Positions 39,571 through 48,952 of a stretch of 64,000 nt of DNA are shown piece after piece. Both the position numbers and the translations under genes were made by a program. This DNA comes from Psychrobacter glacincola (GTDB taxonomy: Bacteria; Pseudomonadota; Gammaproteobacteria; Pseudomonadales; Moraxellaceae), in the NCBI RefSeq assembly GCF_904846075.1, contig NZ_CAJGZH010000001.1, forward strand, positions 1,054,001-1,118,000, in the 5' to 3' direction. Under the pieces are notes generated by a model. That model did no database searches, was not told the origin of the DNA, and saw only the letters and a program-made list of their open reading frames with translations. How positions within the stretch are numbered: position 1 is the stretch's first letter; each line of letters begins with the position of its first letter.

Positions 39571-42500
39571 TTAATCTTTCCAAGCAGTCTGGACAGGTTC
39601 AAAGCCCAAGATTTTATCAGAGAGTAAGCGAGTCAGGCGGCTGCTACCACTACCCAAACCATTCAATCTAATCTCTGCCATAATGGCTTGCGTTGGTTTG
39701 TCTTTGACATTTAAGTCATTATAGTAACGACGACCATAAACTGCAAAACCAAAACAGCAATCTTCGTAATCAACGCCGACCAATGAATCAAGAACTTTAT
39801 CACGATTGTAATCGTATTGACCTTGAGCCAAGATTCGCCAGCTGTTATTGATTGGAAAGACAGCCGACGCGGTAAAAGCAGAGAGTGGCAGCTGATCGGT
39901 GTTTTCATCACGTTGACGTTTGACAAATCCAACATTAAACAAGCTGTTGTCAGACGGCTGATAACGCAGCTCAGTCGTAATATAATTTAAATCATAATCA
40001 TTGGTCAGTGCGCCACTAACATCAACCCAAAAATTGTTGTAAGGCTGTGTGCTGGTATCCCAAACCATCCCTGAAGATGAAGATGTGAAGACAGGTTGCT
40101 GATCATCAAGCGTAACACGTCCATTATCGATATAAAACTGCTCTGCAATGCTACCATCAAAACGTGTCACACCCGTTGCATCGATGTAACGATAATTGAT
40201 ACCAGGAGTAAGCGAATGCAAATCTTGCAAGCGATCATGTCCTAAAAACCAACTGTCAGAGAACAGCTGTTCATAGTTAATAGAGGCAATACGCGTATTA
40301 AAGTTCGGAATATCGTTTTGGTCTTCATATGGCGAGTAGGTGTATTTCAATCGCGGACTAAGCAAGCGATAGCCACCCATGGTATCGTCGAATGCGCCAA
40401 AAGGCGAGCCTGCTTGATAGAAATTCAGACCTGCATCGATACTGGCTTGCGGTACAAATACCGACTGGCTACCGTCTTTATCACTCAACTGGTTGTCGGC
40501 TAAGCTATCCTCATCATAAGAGGTATAGAGATGTTGCAAGCTCAGTTTGGGCTTGATATAACCCCAAGATTTTTCCATTGGATAAACGGCGCTGAGTTTA
40601 TTATAAATTCGCCCGCCACTTTTTTCATTCTCAGAGCCATCGTCGATGGATTTTTTGAAATAAGCGGAATCGTGTACACCAGTGATATCGAAGCTCTTCG
40701 CCCAAGGCAGTCGATAATCGAGTTTGAGCTGCGGCAATCTTGAATAAGGCTTATCTTTGTCTTCTAAGGGTTTGCCATTACTGGTAAAAGCGTCTAGAGT
40801 TTGAAAGGTTTCTACCTTCAATTCACCATCAACATAGTCATTGTAATAATTGACACGCGCACGGCGTGGTAAGTTTATGGTGCTGTCTGATAGACCCAGC
40901 GTGTCAAAATCATTGAGGTAGTCTGAATCTGACACATAGCTGTATTTTGCATCACCGCTTAAGCGTGGAATGCTCTTAGATGACCAATAATGATCATAAA
41001 AGAAGCTAGAGCGGTCTTCGTCATTGTACTCTTTGTCATTAGGTAAATATGAACCATTAAAAATACCTTCGCCATAACTTTCGGTCAGATAGCGAAACTC
41101 GCCTGACACCATAGGATTACGATCGGTATAAATATGGGTATTGAGCGTGGCATCATAATTGGGTGCCAAATTGAAATAGTAGGGTATATCAACCTCAAGA
41201 CCGCTTTCACTACTGATACTGGCATTCGGCAATAAAAAACCACTGGTGCGACGATTATCAATCGGGAAGTTGAAATAAGGCAAATAGAACACAGGCACGT
41301 CAGCGATACGGAAAGTAGTGTTATAGGCTTCGCCGCGACCTGTATCGGTATCCAAATCAATGCTTTTGGCATCAAACTGCCATTTACGATTAGTTGGTGG
41401 ACAGGTACTAAACATGACATCATCTAGCTCATACTGACTGTCATTTGGTCTGTTCAAGCGCTTGGCATAACCATGAGCTTGCAGTTCTACACTAGCAAAA
41501 GCCACATCATTGGCTGTCGACTGCCCAGTTTCAGTATTATAATTTAAACTATCGGCAACCCCAATAAGCCCGCCTTTTGATGCTTTTTCAGTGAAATTGG
41601 CTTGGGGGTTATTCGATGAGCGGTTTGGCGCATTGCTATCTAGTGCGTTGCTAGGTGATACTTGCTGACCTGTCGCTTGGTCAGTAAACATGACTTTACC
41701 TTGAGCTGCGGCAATGCCATTGCTCAAATCTAACAAGACTTTTTCTGCTTCTATCTGCTGGGTACCTTGATTGATGATGACATTGCCCGACAGCTCTGCA
41801 TAGTCGACATTGTCATAATAACCATAATCTGATTCTGAAAACAGCGGCGCTTGATTATTCGGGAGACCATTTAAGTTTGGCGCAGGCTGTCCATTGGTTG
41901 CTCCCGCCTCATTGACCGCGCGTTGATAGTTGGGGTTGCTCTTTGGATAAACCCATTGACCTTCGCAGCGTTGGGCGCTATCTACGGCATTCGGTAATAA
42001 CTGTAAGTTTTTACCCACTTTTGGAATGATTTGCGGGGTAGGTGTTAGCTCGTTTTGAATGACATCTTGGTTAGCATTATCTCTATTGTTTAACGTTGAG
42101 GCATCTGTATCAGGTGTCAGCTCATAAAATTCTGCTAAACGCAGCAGACTATCTTGAATACTTTCATCACTCACATCAACTTTACCAGTCTTCTGTGCGG
42201 CTTTAGGTGCAGTGGTTTCAGTAAGCTGAGCAGTGCTATTGTTTTGAGTGGTCGCAATCGTATCTGCTGCTGGTAAAAAACCTTGATCATCACTCTCGTT
42301 GATGGCGGTAATTTCTAGAGGGCGGTTGTTTAAGGCGCTTTCATTAATAGTATTCTCATTAGAGATCCTGTCGTTAAAGGTGCTTTCACTAAAGGTGCTT
42401 TCATTAAAAGTATTGTCAAAACTACTATCTGACGCATTGTTATCAGTAGCAGCCTTTTGAGACGTATTACGCTGAAAGTCAGTTTTTTGATTATTGCTAT

Positions 42501-42726
42501 TTTGATAGCGGATATCGTTATAGTCGCTGTCTTTTTGGACACTACTGCGATTGGCATCAGGTGTAACATCAGAGACATAACGGGTGCTACTGTCAGTGAT
42601 TAGCGACTCAGTTTGCTGTGTGTCAGCATTGCTGGGCGCAGCACTAACGGTTAGGCTGGACAAGCCTAAGGCACCAAATAAGATCAAACGGATGCTTTGG
42701 TAAAGCGGAGAATATAACAAGGGCAC
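39571..42726 (-). CDS. lptD: LPS-assembly protein LptD
   Basis: The outer-membrane beta-barrel that inserts LPS, in complex with the lipoprotein LptE. Signal peptide (ends near residue 29). A long Asn/Ser/Thr-rich region reaches residue ~245. Then comes the OstA-like N-domain (CEGQWVYPKS; NVIINQGTQQIEAEKVLLDLSNG) and a 26-strand-type barrel. Four conserved Cys positions are visible (RCEGQW, FSTCPP, and the Cys pair in YEDCCFG), needed for the disulfide switch. 1051 residues against 784 in E. coli, due to the insert. The start is non-ATG: GTG at 42726, or TTG at 42720, which is better spaced from AGG. Confidence 0.94.
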   Translation of the reverse strand: MPLLYSPLYQSIRLILFGALGLSSLTVSAAPSNADTQQTESLITDSSTRYVSDVTPDANRSSVQKDSDYNDIRYQNSNNQKTDFQRNTSQKAATDNNASDSSFDNTFNESTFSESTFNDRISNENTINESALNNRPLEITAINESDDQGFLPAADTIATTQNNSTAQLTETTAPKAAQKTGKVDVSDESIQDSLLRLAEFYELTPDTDASTLNNRDNANQDVIQNELTPTPQIIPKVGKNLQLLPNAVDSAQRCEGQWVYPKSNPNYQRAVNEAGATNGQPAPNLNGLPNNQAPLFSESDYGYYDNVDYAELSGNVIINQGTQQIEAEKVLLDLSNGIAAAQGKVMFTDQATGQQVSPSNALDSNAPNRSSNNPQANFTEKASKGGLIGVADSLNYNTETGQSTANDVAFASVELQAHGYAKRLNRPNDSQYELDDVMFSTCPPTNRKWQFDAKSIDLDTDTGRGEAYNTTFRIADVPVFYLPYFNFPIDNRRTSGFLLPNASISSESGLEVDIPYYFNLAPNYDATLNTHIYTDRNPMVSGEFRYLTESYGEGIFNGSYLPNDKEYNDEDRSSFFYDHYWSSKSIPRLSGDAKYSYVSDSDYLNDFDTLGLSDSTINLPRRARVNYYNDYVDGELKVETFQTLDAFTSNGKPLEDKDKPYSRLPQLKLDYRLPWAKSFDITGVHDSAYFKKSIDDGSENEKSGGRIYNKLSAVYPMEKSWGYIKPKLSLQHLYTSYDEDSLADNQLSDKDGSQSVFVPQASIDAGLNFYQAGSPFGAFDDTMGGYRLLSPRLKYTYSPYEDQNDIPNFNTRIASINYEQLFSDSWFLGHDRLQDLHSLTPGINYRYIDATGVTRFDGSIAEQFYIDNGRVTLDDQQPVFTSSSSGMVWDTSTQPYNNFWVDVSGALTNDYDLNYITTELRYQPSDNSLFNVGFVKRQRDENTDQLPLSAFTASAVFPINNSWRILAQGQYDYNRDKVLDSLVGVDYEDCCFGFAVYGRRYYNDLNVKDKPTQAIMAEIRLNGLGSGSSRLTRLLSDKILGFEPVQTAWKD
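42328..42417 (-). repeat. Six-unit pentapeptide repeat inside lptD
   Basis: Residues 104-133 of LptD read as six 5-residue units of the form (D/E)-x-(T/I/A)-(F/I/L)-(N/S), for example DNTFN, ESTFS, ESTFN and ENTIN. At the DNA level the unit is 15 bp and partly degenerate. Confidence 0.75.
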
Positions 42727-43098
42727 ACCTATGATTGCAGAGCCTATTGGATTGCGATACTGAATTTAGTAACCATATTATTAATCATGTATGGCGGTTA
42801 ATAAACGACTAAAAAATCACTGATTGATAATGCTATCTTAAGAATTTGGCTGTTTTACATATAATGACGACTAATCATAGTCAAAAAAAACCAAATCAGC
42901 TACACTATTTACCAAAATTTATAATATAGCCGAGCTGTTTTTTGAATGGTTGCTGAGGTTATGCTCAGCGCTAGATGTCGAATGATATCCCAATACGCCT
43001 GCTATCGCAGTTTTTTTGGCTCAAGACGTTGCTATTTTAACAAGGTTTTGCCTGACTTATCACTACTTTAATTGTTTATGACTTATATTTAACCTGCG
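42727..43098. other. Divergent intergenic region lptD / amgK
   Basis: 372 AT-rich bases between divergent starts. It must hold both promoters, but I could not pick hexamers with confidence and see no hairpin or repeat. Confidence 0.4.
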
Positions 43099-44220
43099 AT
43101 GCCCATTATGACTGATAAAACACTCTTAGAGCCTAATATGATCGATACCAAACTCAATAGCCGTCTACAACAATTAGAGAGCTGGTTGCAGCAAGTATTT
43201 GCTGGTCAAGCGTTCCAACTCGATAGTCTACCCGGTGACGCAAGTGCTCGCCAATACCATAGAATCCAGCTGTCAGACAGTAATGACACGACAGTCGCAC
43301 ATTATATTGTTATGGATTCAGCGGACGAACAAGACGCCATGCGCCAGTTTATCAATGTGACTAAGCTGATGGCACCGGCGATCAATGTGCCGACGCTCAT
43401 TGCGCAAGACGTGACGAAAGGATTTTTGGTGTTACAGGATTTTGGTGCGATAGAGTTCGCCCATCTGCTCGTTGATGCGACGCCTGCGCAGATAGATGAG
43501 CATTATCAGTTGGCAATGCAGACGTTGGTCGCGCTACAGACCGTGCCAGTTGAAACAGCAAAGTCGCAACATCAATTGCCAGATTATGATACCGAGTTAT
43601 TAGATCGTGAGATGGATTTATTTAGCGATTGGTTTATACCTTATATCGGTGTCGAGTTTGATAAAGCATTATGGAATACTTTAAAAGAAGCCTTAATAAA
43701 AGAGATTTTGCAGCAACCACAAGTCATCGTCCATCGTGATTATCACAGTCGCAATTTGATGCAAGACCAAGCGGATCGTTCGCGCTTAGGCGTGATTGAC
43801 TTTCAAGACGCCGTCATCGGCTCTTATACTTATGATTTGGTGTCATTGCTGCGAGATGCTTATGTAGAATGGCCAGAGAGCCAAGTCTCTGCATGGATTA
43901 ATGATTTTTGGCAGTTGCAAAAGCAGGCAGGCTTGACTACGGCAGATAGCATAGAGCAGCTCGAAAACGATATGAATGTCATGGGTGTACAGCGACATTT
44001 AAAAGTGTTGGGAATTTTTATTCGCTTGTCTGAGCGAGATGGCAAAGACCGCTATTTGGCAGATATTCCTAAGGTGATGCGTGATTTAATGTTCGAGTTA
44101 GAATGGTTAGAGGCGCACGGTAGACTGCATATGCAACAAGCAGTAGCGCCGTTTAATGAGAGTCTCAGGGATAATATACTGCCAGCTTATCAAAGTAAGT
44201 TTGTACAGCAATATATTTAG
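43099..44220 (+). CDS. amgK: N-acetylmuramate/N-acetylglucosamine kinase AmgK
   Basis: An aminoglycoside-phosphotransferase-fold sugar kinase that phosphorylates recovered MurNAc/GlcNAc at the anomeric position. Domain blocks: PGDASARQYHRI at the nucleotide loop, HYIVMDSA, a catalytic loop VIVHRDYHSRNLM, and GVIDFQDAVIGSYTYDLVSLLRDA (metal Asp). 373 residues. It is followed by murU and sits divergent to lptD, the same arrangement as in Pseudomonas, where the pair recycles peptidoglycan and bypasses fosfomycin-sensitive synthesis. Start ambiguous between ATG 43099 and ATG 43108. Confidence 0.9.
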   Translation: MPIMTDKTLLEPNMIDTKLNSRLQQLESWLQQVFAGQAFQLDSLPGDASARQYHRIQLSDSNDTTVAHYIVMDSADEQDAMRQFINVTKLMAPAINVPTLIAQDVTKGFLVLQDFGAIEFAHLLVDATPAQIDEHYQLAMQTLVALQTVPVETAKSQHQLPDYDTELLDREMDLFSDWFIPYIGVEFDKALWNTLKEALIKEILQQPQVIVHRDYHSRNLMQDQADRSRLGVIDFQDAVIGSYTYDLVSLLRDAYVEWPESQVSAWINDFWQLQKQAGLTTADSIEQLENDMNVMGVQRHLKVLGIFIRLSERDGKDRYLADIPKVMRDLMFELEWLEAHGRLHMQQAVAPFNESLRDNILPAYQSKFVQQYI

Positions 44221-44251
44221 AACGAACCACTTGCGAGCTTTATCTGATGCG

Positions 44252-44287
44252 AATGCTCATCTGATAAGTAATGCTCATTTGATAAGT
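44252..44287 (+). repeat. Two 18-bp tandem repeats
   Basis: AATGCTCAT(C/T)TGATAAGT twice, in the amgK-murU gap, with one mismatch between the units. Confidence 0.75.
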
Positions 44288-44354
44288 GACGTTAAAAAAT
44301 TAGCAAATTTTAATCTGAATGTATAATCCCATAAAATAAAAAAAAGGAGCGCAC

Positions 44355-45113
44355 ATGTCTGAGATTGACCGAGCAATGATTACCCAAGCAATGATTTTGG
44401 CTGCTGGTAAGGGCACGCGTCTGCGCCCGTTAACACTGGATACACCCAAACCTCTGGTCGAGGTGAGTGGGCAACCGCTTATAGTCTGGCACATTAAAGC
44501 GCTACAAGCGGCTGGTATCACTGATATCACCATTAATGCGTCATGGCTGGCTGATAAGCTGATGGATACACTGGGTGATGGCAGTCAATACGGTGTTAAA
44601 TTGCATTGGTCAGTAGAGAATGATGAGCCTCTAGAGACCGCAGGTGGTATTTTTCAAGCGTTACAAACTGGCAAGCTGCGCGATGAGCCATTTATCTTAG
44701 TGAACTCAGATGTATGGACGACCTATGATTTTGCGCAGTTGCGAGATTATAAGCTTGGCGCTGATCAGCGCGCACATCTGTTATTGATTGATAATCCAGA
44801 GCATAATAACGGCGGTGATTTTGCGATCAATAATGGTTTAGCCAGCGAGCAGCCGATTGGTGATGCAGACAAATACACTTTTGCTGGCATTAGTGTGATG
44901 TCACCACGATTGGTCGATGGGCTGGTGTCAGGTCAGCCAGCGGCGTTGGCACCATTGCTCAAGCAAGCGATGATAAAGTTTCAAATCACGGCTGAAATCA
45001 TTTCTGATAATTGGATAGATGTGGGCACGCCTGAACGCTTAGCGCAGGTAAATGAATTTATTAAAAGTAACGGGTTGATCACCATCAAGGCGTTTAGACT
45101 ATGGTGTTTATAA
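44355..45113 (+). CDS. murU: N-acetylmuramate-1-phosphate uridylyltransferase MurU
   Basis: Converts MurNAc-1-phosphate to UDP-MurNAc after AmgK. A Rossmann-like nucleotidyltransferase: ILAAGKGTRLRPLTLDTPKPLVEV is the UTP-binding signature. LVNSDVW holds the metal Asp and NWIDVGTPERL the second metal Asp. AGGAG lies upstream of the ATG. 252 residues; the final ~25 residues extend beyond the usual end near VGTPERLAQVN. IS copy 2 lies only 25-32 bases after the stop and leaves the gene intact. Confidence 0.9.
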   Translation: MSEIDRAMITQAMILAAGKGTRLRPLTLDTPKPLVEVSGQPLIVWHIKALQAAGITDITINASWLADKLMDTLGDGSQYGVKLHWSVENDEPLETAGGIFQALQTGKLRDEPFILVNSDVWTTYDFAQLRDYKLGADQRAHLLLIDNPEHNNGGDFAINNGLASEQPIGDADKYTFAGISVMSPRLVDGLVSGQPAALAPLLKQAMIKFQITAEIISDNWIDVGTPERLAQVNEFIKSNGLITIKAFRLWCL

Positions 45114-45145
45114 TAAGGCACTTGGATTAAGATGCCTAATTCTTA

Positions 45146-46124
45146 ACCCCACTCTCAACTTCGAAAGTGATTGAAAAAGAAGAGCACCTCACTAATCTAT
45201 TGTTTTCGACCAAGAATACAGTGGAGTCATGAGATGCCCATAGACGAATTTATCATCAATATCTATTTAATGGTAGAGCAATATTACAAAATAGTCGTCA
45301 CCAAACCCTTGCGAAGTGCAGGTTACGCACCAAAGTTGAGTGATCCTGAGATCATTTGCATGGAGATGGTCGGTGAATTTTTACACCTAGATCAAGACAA
45401 ACAAATTTGGCAATACTTTACCCAGCATTGGCAAGACTGGTTTCCAGCCATCGGCTCATACCCTAACTTCGCAAAGCACTGCGCCAATCTGTGGCAAGTC
45501 AAACAGCAGATACAAGATAAAGTCAGTGAACTCGAGGGCCGTGACAACATCCATTTTATGGATGGTTTTCCGATACCCGTCTGTCATTATGGACGCGCTT
45601 ATCGGCATAAAAACTATCAAGACTTAGCGGCTTTTAGCTACTGTGCGGCTAAGCAAGAGAGGTACTATGGCTTTGAAGGACATTTGCTTGTTAACTTATC
45701 GGGCATGATTAAAGGCTTTACCTTTGCTCCTGCCAATGTTGATGAAAGAGCCGTTGCCCCAGAAATCACCACTCATATTCATGGGCTACTTGGCGCTGAT
45801 AAAGGGTATATCAGCCCTAGTCTGACATCGTACTACGACGCTCAAGGCGTGGATTTACAAACGCCACTCAGAGCTAACATGAAAGAGGATAGGCCCAAAC
45901 CTGTGGTAAGACGGCTGATGAAAGCCCGCCGTATCGTTGAAACAGTCATTGGTCAGCTATCAGAACGATTTAATATACAAAGGGTACGAGCAAGAGATTT
46001 ATGGCATTTGTCTCATCGATTGATTCGTAAGATTCTTTCACACAATCTGTGCTTTGTACTCAACAAAAAACTTGGTAATCCGCCTCTTCAGTTTGATTTG
46101 CTTATTTCAAGTTGAGAGTGGGGT
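45146..46124 (+). mobile_element. IS982-family insertion sequence, copy 2
   Basis: 979 bp with the same ends as copy 1, in the opposite orientation. It is flanked by an 8-bp target duplication AATTCTTA (45138-45145 and 46125-46132). In the leader it differs from copy 1 by one base (CAGTGG against CAATGG) and one A in an A-run. Inserted between the murU stop and the terminator of the cio operon. Confidence 0.96.
45234..46115 (+). CDS. IS982-family transposase, copy 2
   Basis: A 293-residue DDE transposase, identical to the copy 1 protein, with Asp110, Asp189 and Glu236 as the likely triad. The frame is open back to a TTG at 45171, but GGAG sits before the ATG at 45234. The stop overlaps the right inverted repeat. 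Confidence 0.95.
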   Translation: MPIDEFIINIYLMVEQYYKIVVTKPLRSAGYAPKLSDPEIICMEMVGEFLHLDQDKQIWQYFTQHWQDWFPAIGSYPNFAKHCANLWQVKQQIQDKVSELEGRDNIHFMDGFPIPVCHYGRAYRHKNYQDLAAFSYCAAKQERYYGFEGHLLVNLSGMIKGFTFAPANVDERAVAPEITTHIHGLLGADKGYISPSLTSYYDAQGVDLQTPLRANMKEDRPKPVVRRLMKARRIVETVIGQLSERFNIQRVRARDLWHLSHRLIRKILSHNLCFVLNKKLGNPPLQFDLLISS

Positions 46125-46152
46125 AATTCTTATTAATCTTATATAAGTAATC

Positions 46153-46197
46153 ACATAAAAAAGCAGCGCCGATTCATCGGCGCTGCTTTTTTATGTG
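46153..46197. terminator. Strong bidirectional terminator of the cio operon
   Basis: AAGCAGCGCCGAT pairs with ATCGGCGCTGCTT and the pairing continues into flanking A/T runs, more than 20 bp in all with a 2-nt centre. On the minus strand it ends the oxidase operon. Confidence 0.93.
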
Positions 46198-46231
46198 ATA
46201 TAGCCATGGCTAAGTGGGCTGTAAATGATTG

Positions 46232-46348
46232 CTAGATGCCCATAGCCAACTTGATCAATTGAGCAATCGTAAAAATAACTGCAAACCCTGCTATATATAG
46301 CCCAATGAACCATGCCCATTGTGACTGTTTCTTACTGAGCTTCTTCAT
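46232..46348 (-). CDS. DUF2474-like small oxidase subunit
   Basis: A 38-residue protein: a short basic start (MKKLSKKQSQW), one membrane helix (WFIGLYIAGFAVIFTIAQLI) and a short end. A strong AGGAGG lies five bases before the ATG. Position (last gene of the cio operon) and form match the DUF2474/CydX-type small subunits that stabilise bd-type oxidases. Probably made with and bound to CioAB. Confidence 0.8.
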   Translation of the reverse strand: MKKLSKKQSQWAWFIGLYIAGFAVIFTIAQLIKLAMGI

Positions 46349-46439
46349 GCTCGCCTCCTACTACGTGTTAATGCGCTTTAAAAAGTGTAGCCACTGCTAA
46401 TATTTGCAGTAGCCACATTTTTATATCCTCTATTTACCC

Positions 46440-47456
46440 TTAGTACATATGCTCATGTCCAGTTTTACCCTTAAAGGTGTAATAGGCAAAAGCGGTATAA
46501 CTCAGGATAATCGGTAGCATTATGACGGCACCAACTAACATAAAGGATAGTGAGGTGTCAGCTGCGGCTGCCTCATAAATCGTCATCTGATACGGTACGA
46601 TGTATGGGAACATGGCGAAACAAACCCCGATATAGCCCATCAAAAACAGTGCCACAGTCAACAAGAAAGGACGATATTCGCGCTCGCCACTTAAGTCTTT
46701 ACGCATCAAGAAAAATAATAGTAAAACTATAATTGGCATAGGCGCTAGATATAATAGACCTGGGAAACCAAACCAGCCTTCGAGGGCATTAATGTCTGAA
46801 AAATACATAAACGCTGTGACGACGATCATTGCCACTACCAAGGCAGACAGCATCCAACCAGACACTTTGCGTGCCCAGACTTGTAAGGTATGCTCAGTTT
46901 TGATAATGAGCCATGTAGAGCCAAGCAAGGCGTAACCAATAATCATGGCAAAGCCGCAGACAATCGAGAAAGGTGTGAGCCAGTCAAACGGCCCACCAGT
47001 ATATAGGCGGTTGCTTGCCTCAAGACCTTGTACAAGCGCTCCAAGCATAATACCTTGAGAGAATGTAGCAACGACTGAACCAACAAAAAAGAAAGTATCC
47101 CATACGTGACGACGTGACGATGCTTTGAAGCGAAATTCAAATGCCACACCGCGCATTATTAGACCGAATAGCATAAAAGTAACAGGCAGATAAAGCCCCG
47201 TCATAATGATGCCATAAGCCACTGGGAAAGCAGCGAACAAGCCGCCACCGCCCAATACTAGCCAAGTCTCGTTACCATCCCAAAACGGGGCAATAGAGTT
47301 CATAATGCGGCTACGGTTTTTATCTGAGCCAGCAAAGGGAAACAAAATGCCGCAGCCCAAATCAAAGCCATCAAGCAATACATAGATAAAGACGGATAGA
47401 GCGATCAGTCCGCCCCAAATTAAAGGTAAGTCTAATACATCACCGTAGTTAAACAT
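46440..47456 (-). CDS. cioB: bd-type (CIO) quinol oxidase subunit II
   Basis: The CydB/CioB membrane subunit of a cytochrome bd-family quinol oxidase. About eight or nine hydrophobic helices. Family blocks: VLLDGFDLGCGILFPF, WDGNETWLVLGGGGLFAAFPVAYG, and FRFKASSRRHVWDTFFFVGS. 338 residues matches CioB (~335) rather than E. coli CydB (379). The ATG overlaps the cioA stop in TAATG, so translation is probably coupled. Confidence 0.93.
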   Translation of the reverse strand: MFNYGDVLDLPLIWGGLIALSVFIYVLLDGFDLGCGILFPFAGSDKNRSRIMNSIAPFWDGNETWLVLGGGGLFAAFPVAYGIIMTGLYLPVTFMLFGLIMRGVAFEFRFKASSRRHVWDTFFFVGSVVATFSQGIMLGALVQGLEASNRLYTGGPFDWLTPFSIVCGFAMIIGYALLGSTWLIIKTEHTLQVWARKVSGWMLSALVVAMIVVTAFMYFSDINALEGWFGFPGLLYLAPMPIIVLLLFFLMRKDLSGEREYRPFLLTVALFLMGYIGVCFAMFPYIVPYQMTIYEAAAADTSLSFMLVGAVIMLPIILSYTAFAYYTFKGKTGHEHMY

Positions 47457-48952
47457 TAGCGTAACCCTCCATCATCGACGTCGTTTGCAGGAGTATCTAT
47501 ATCTTCTTCAGTACTCTTAGCAGGATTGCTATCGCCACTGAGCGCACGACCTTGGCTTTCGGTCACTGAGTGCTCATAGAAATTATCATCGGCAGGATCT
47601 TCGTACGGTTTTGGCCCTTGAGCGATCAAGCGTAAAATATAAAAACTGCCTGCACCGAAGACAAATATATAGAGAACAATAAAACCAATCAACGTGGTTG
47701 CCACTTGCTGTGCTGCGAGCGGTGACATGCTTTCTGCGGTTCGTATCACACCATATACAGTCCATGGTTGACGTCCTGTCTCGGTCACAAACCAGCCCGC
47801 CAATAATGCGATAAAGCCAAGTGGCGTCATCATCATCCAAGCACGGTGGAACCAGACACTTTCGGGATTATATTGCTGTTTTTTAAAGTATTTATAGAGA
47901 CTAAATAAGCCGACCAGCACCATTAACATGCCAATACCAACCATGATGCGAAATGCCCAGAATACAATCATGACCGGTGGTTGGTCTTCAGGTGCCCAGT
48001 TTTTTAGACCTTTTACTTCCCCATCTAACGAATGGGTAAGAATCAAGCCTGAAACATAGGGAATGCTTATTTCATATTTATTGGTTTGGTTTTCTTGGTC
48101 AGGAATAGCGAATAAGCGTAACGCTGCGCCGCGCTCATCCTCCCAAATACCTTCCATCGCTGCGACTTTAGCTGGCTGATGCTCTAAAGTATTCAGACCA
48201 TGCTCATCGCCAATCAATACTTGAGCGGGTGCGACAAATATCGCCATAATCATGGCCATACCTAGCATAACGCGACCGTGCTGGCGATGTTCAGTATGCT
48301 TTTTAGATTGAATATAATAAGCACCAACCCCGCCAATGACAAAGGCAGTCGTCAAGAATGCCGCTGTCATCATATGAGCATAACGGTAAGGGAATGACGG
48401 GTTGAAGATAATCTCCAGCCAATTGGTTGGATAGAGTAGACCGTCGGCACCCATCATAAAGCCTTGCGGCGTTTGCATAAAGCTATTGGCTGCCAAAATC
48501 CAAAAGCCTGAAATCAGCGTACCGATGGCGACAATAGCGGTTGAGGCAAAGTGCATACGTTTGCTGACACGTCCCCAACCAAATAACATGATACCTAAAA
48601 AGGACGCTTCTAAGAAAAATGCGGTCAATACTTCGTAGGCGAGTAGTGGGCCTAAGACATTACCTGCTTTGTCAGAAAAGACTGCCCAGTTAGTACCGAA
48701 CTGGTAGGACATTACTACACCAGAAACCACGCCCAAGCCGAAAACAACAGCGAATATCTTGACCCAATGTTTATAGACTTCGGCATAAATTGGCTCACCT
48801 GTTTTGAGCCAACGGAATTCAAGTACCGTTAACCAGCTGGCAAGTCCAATAGAAAAGGCGGGAAAAACAATATGAAACGAGATAACAAAAGCGAATTGGA
48901 TACGCGCGAGCATCAGCGCATCGAGCTGGTCAATCATAAACGTAGCGAACAT
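47456..48952 (-). CDS. cioA: bd-type (CIO) quinol oxidase subunit I
   Basis: The heme-bearing subunit I of a cytochrome bd-family oxidase. SFHIVFPAFSIGLASWL holds the high-spin heme His. The GTNWAVFSDKAGNVLGPLLAYE and FFLEASFLGIMLFGWGRV blocks are typical. Length 498 and a short Q-loop point to the cyanide-insensitive (CIO) branch rather than CydA. The C-terminal ~40 residues are Asp/Ser/Glu-rich. An alternative start at Met6 is possible. Operon order is cioA-cioB-DUF2474. The expected role is respiration under low oxygen or with heme-copper oxidase inhibitors. Confidence 0.92.
   Translation of the reverse strand: MFATFMIDQLDALMLARIQFAFVISFHIVFPAFSIGLASWLTVLEFRWLKTGEPIYAEVYKHWVKIFAVVFGLGVVSGVVMSYQFGTNWAVFSDKAGNVLGPLLAYEVLTAFFLEASFLGIMLFGWGRVSKRMHFASTAIVAIGTLISGFWILAANSFMQTPQGFMMGADGLLYPTNWLEIIFNPSFPYRYAHMMTAAFLTTAFVIGGVGAYYIQSKKHTEHRQHGRVMLGMAMIMAIFVAPAQVLIGDEHGLNTLEHQPAKVAAMEGIWEDERGAALRLFAIPDQENQTNKYEISIPYVSGLILTHSLDGEVKGLKNWAPEDQPPVMIVFWAFRIMVGIGMLMVLVGLFSLYKYFKKQQYNPESVWFHRAWMMMTPLGFIALLAGWFVTETGRQPWTVYGVIRTAESMSPLAAQQVATTLIGFIVLYIFVFGAGSFYILRLIAQGPKPYEDPADDNFYEHSVTESQGRALSGDSNPAKSTEEDIDTPANDVDDGGLR

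Noticed and set aside
35280..46124. Composite transposon formed by the two IS982 copies
   Set aside because: Each copy has its own different target duplication, and the DNA between them carries standard chromosomal genes (lptD, surA) in their usual order. They are independent insertions.
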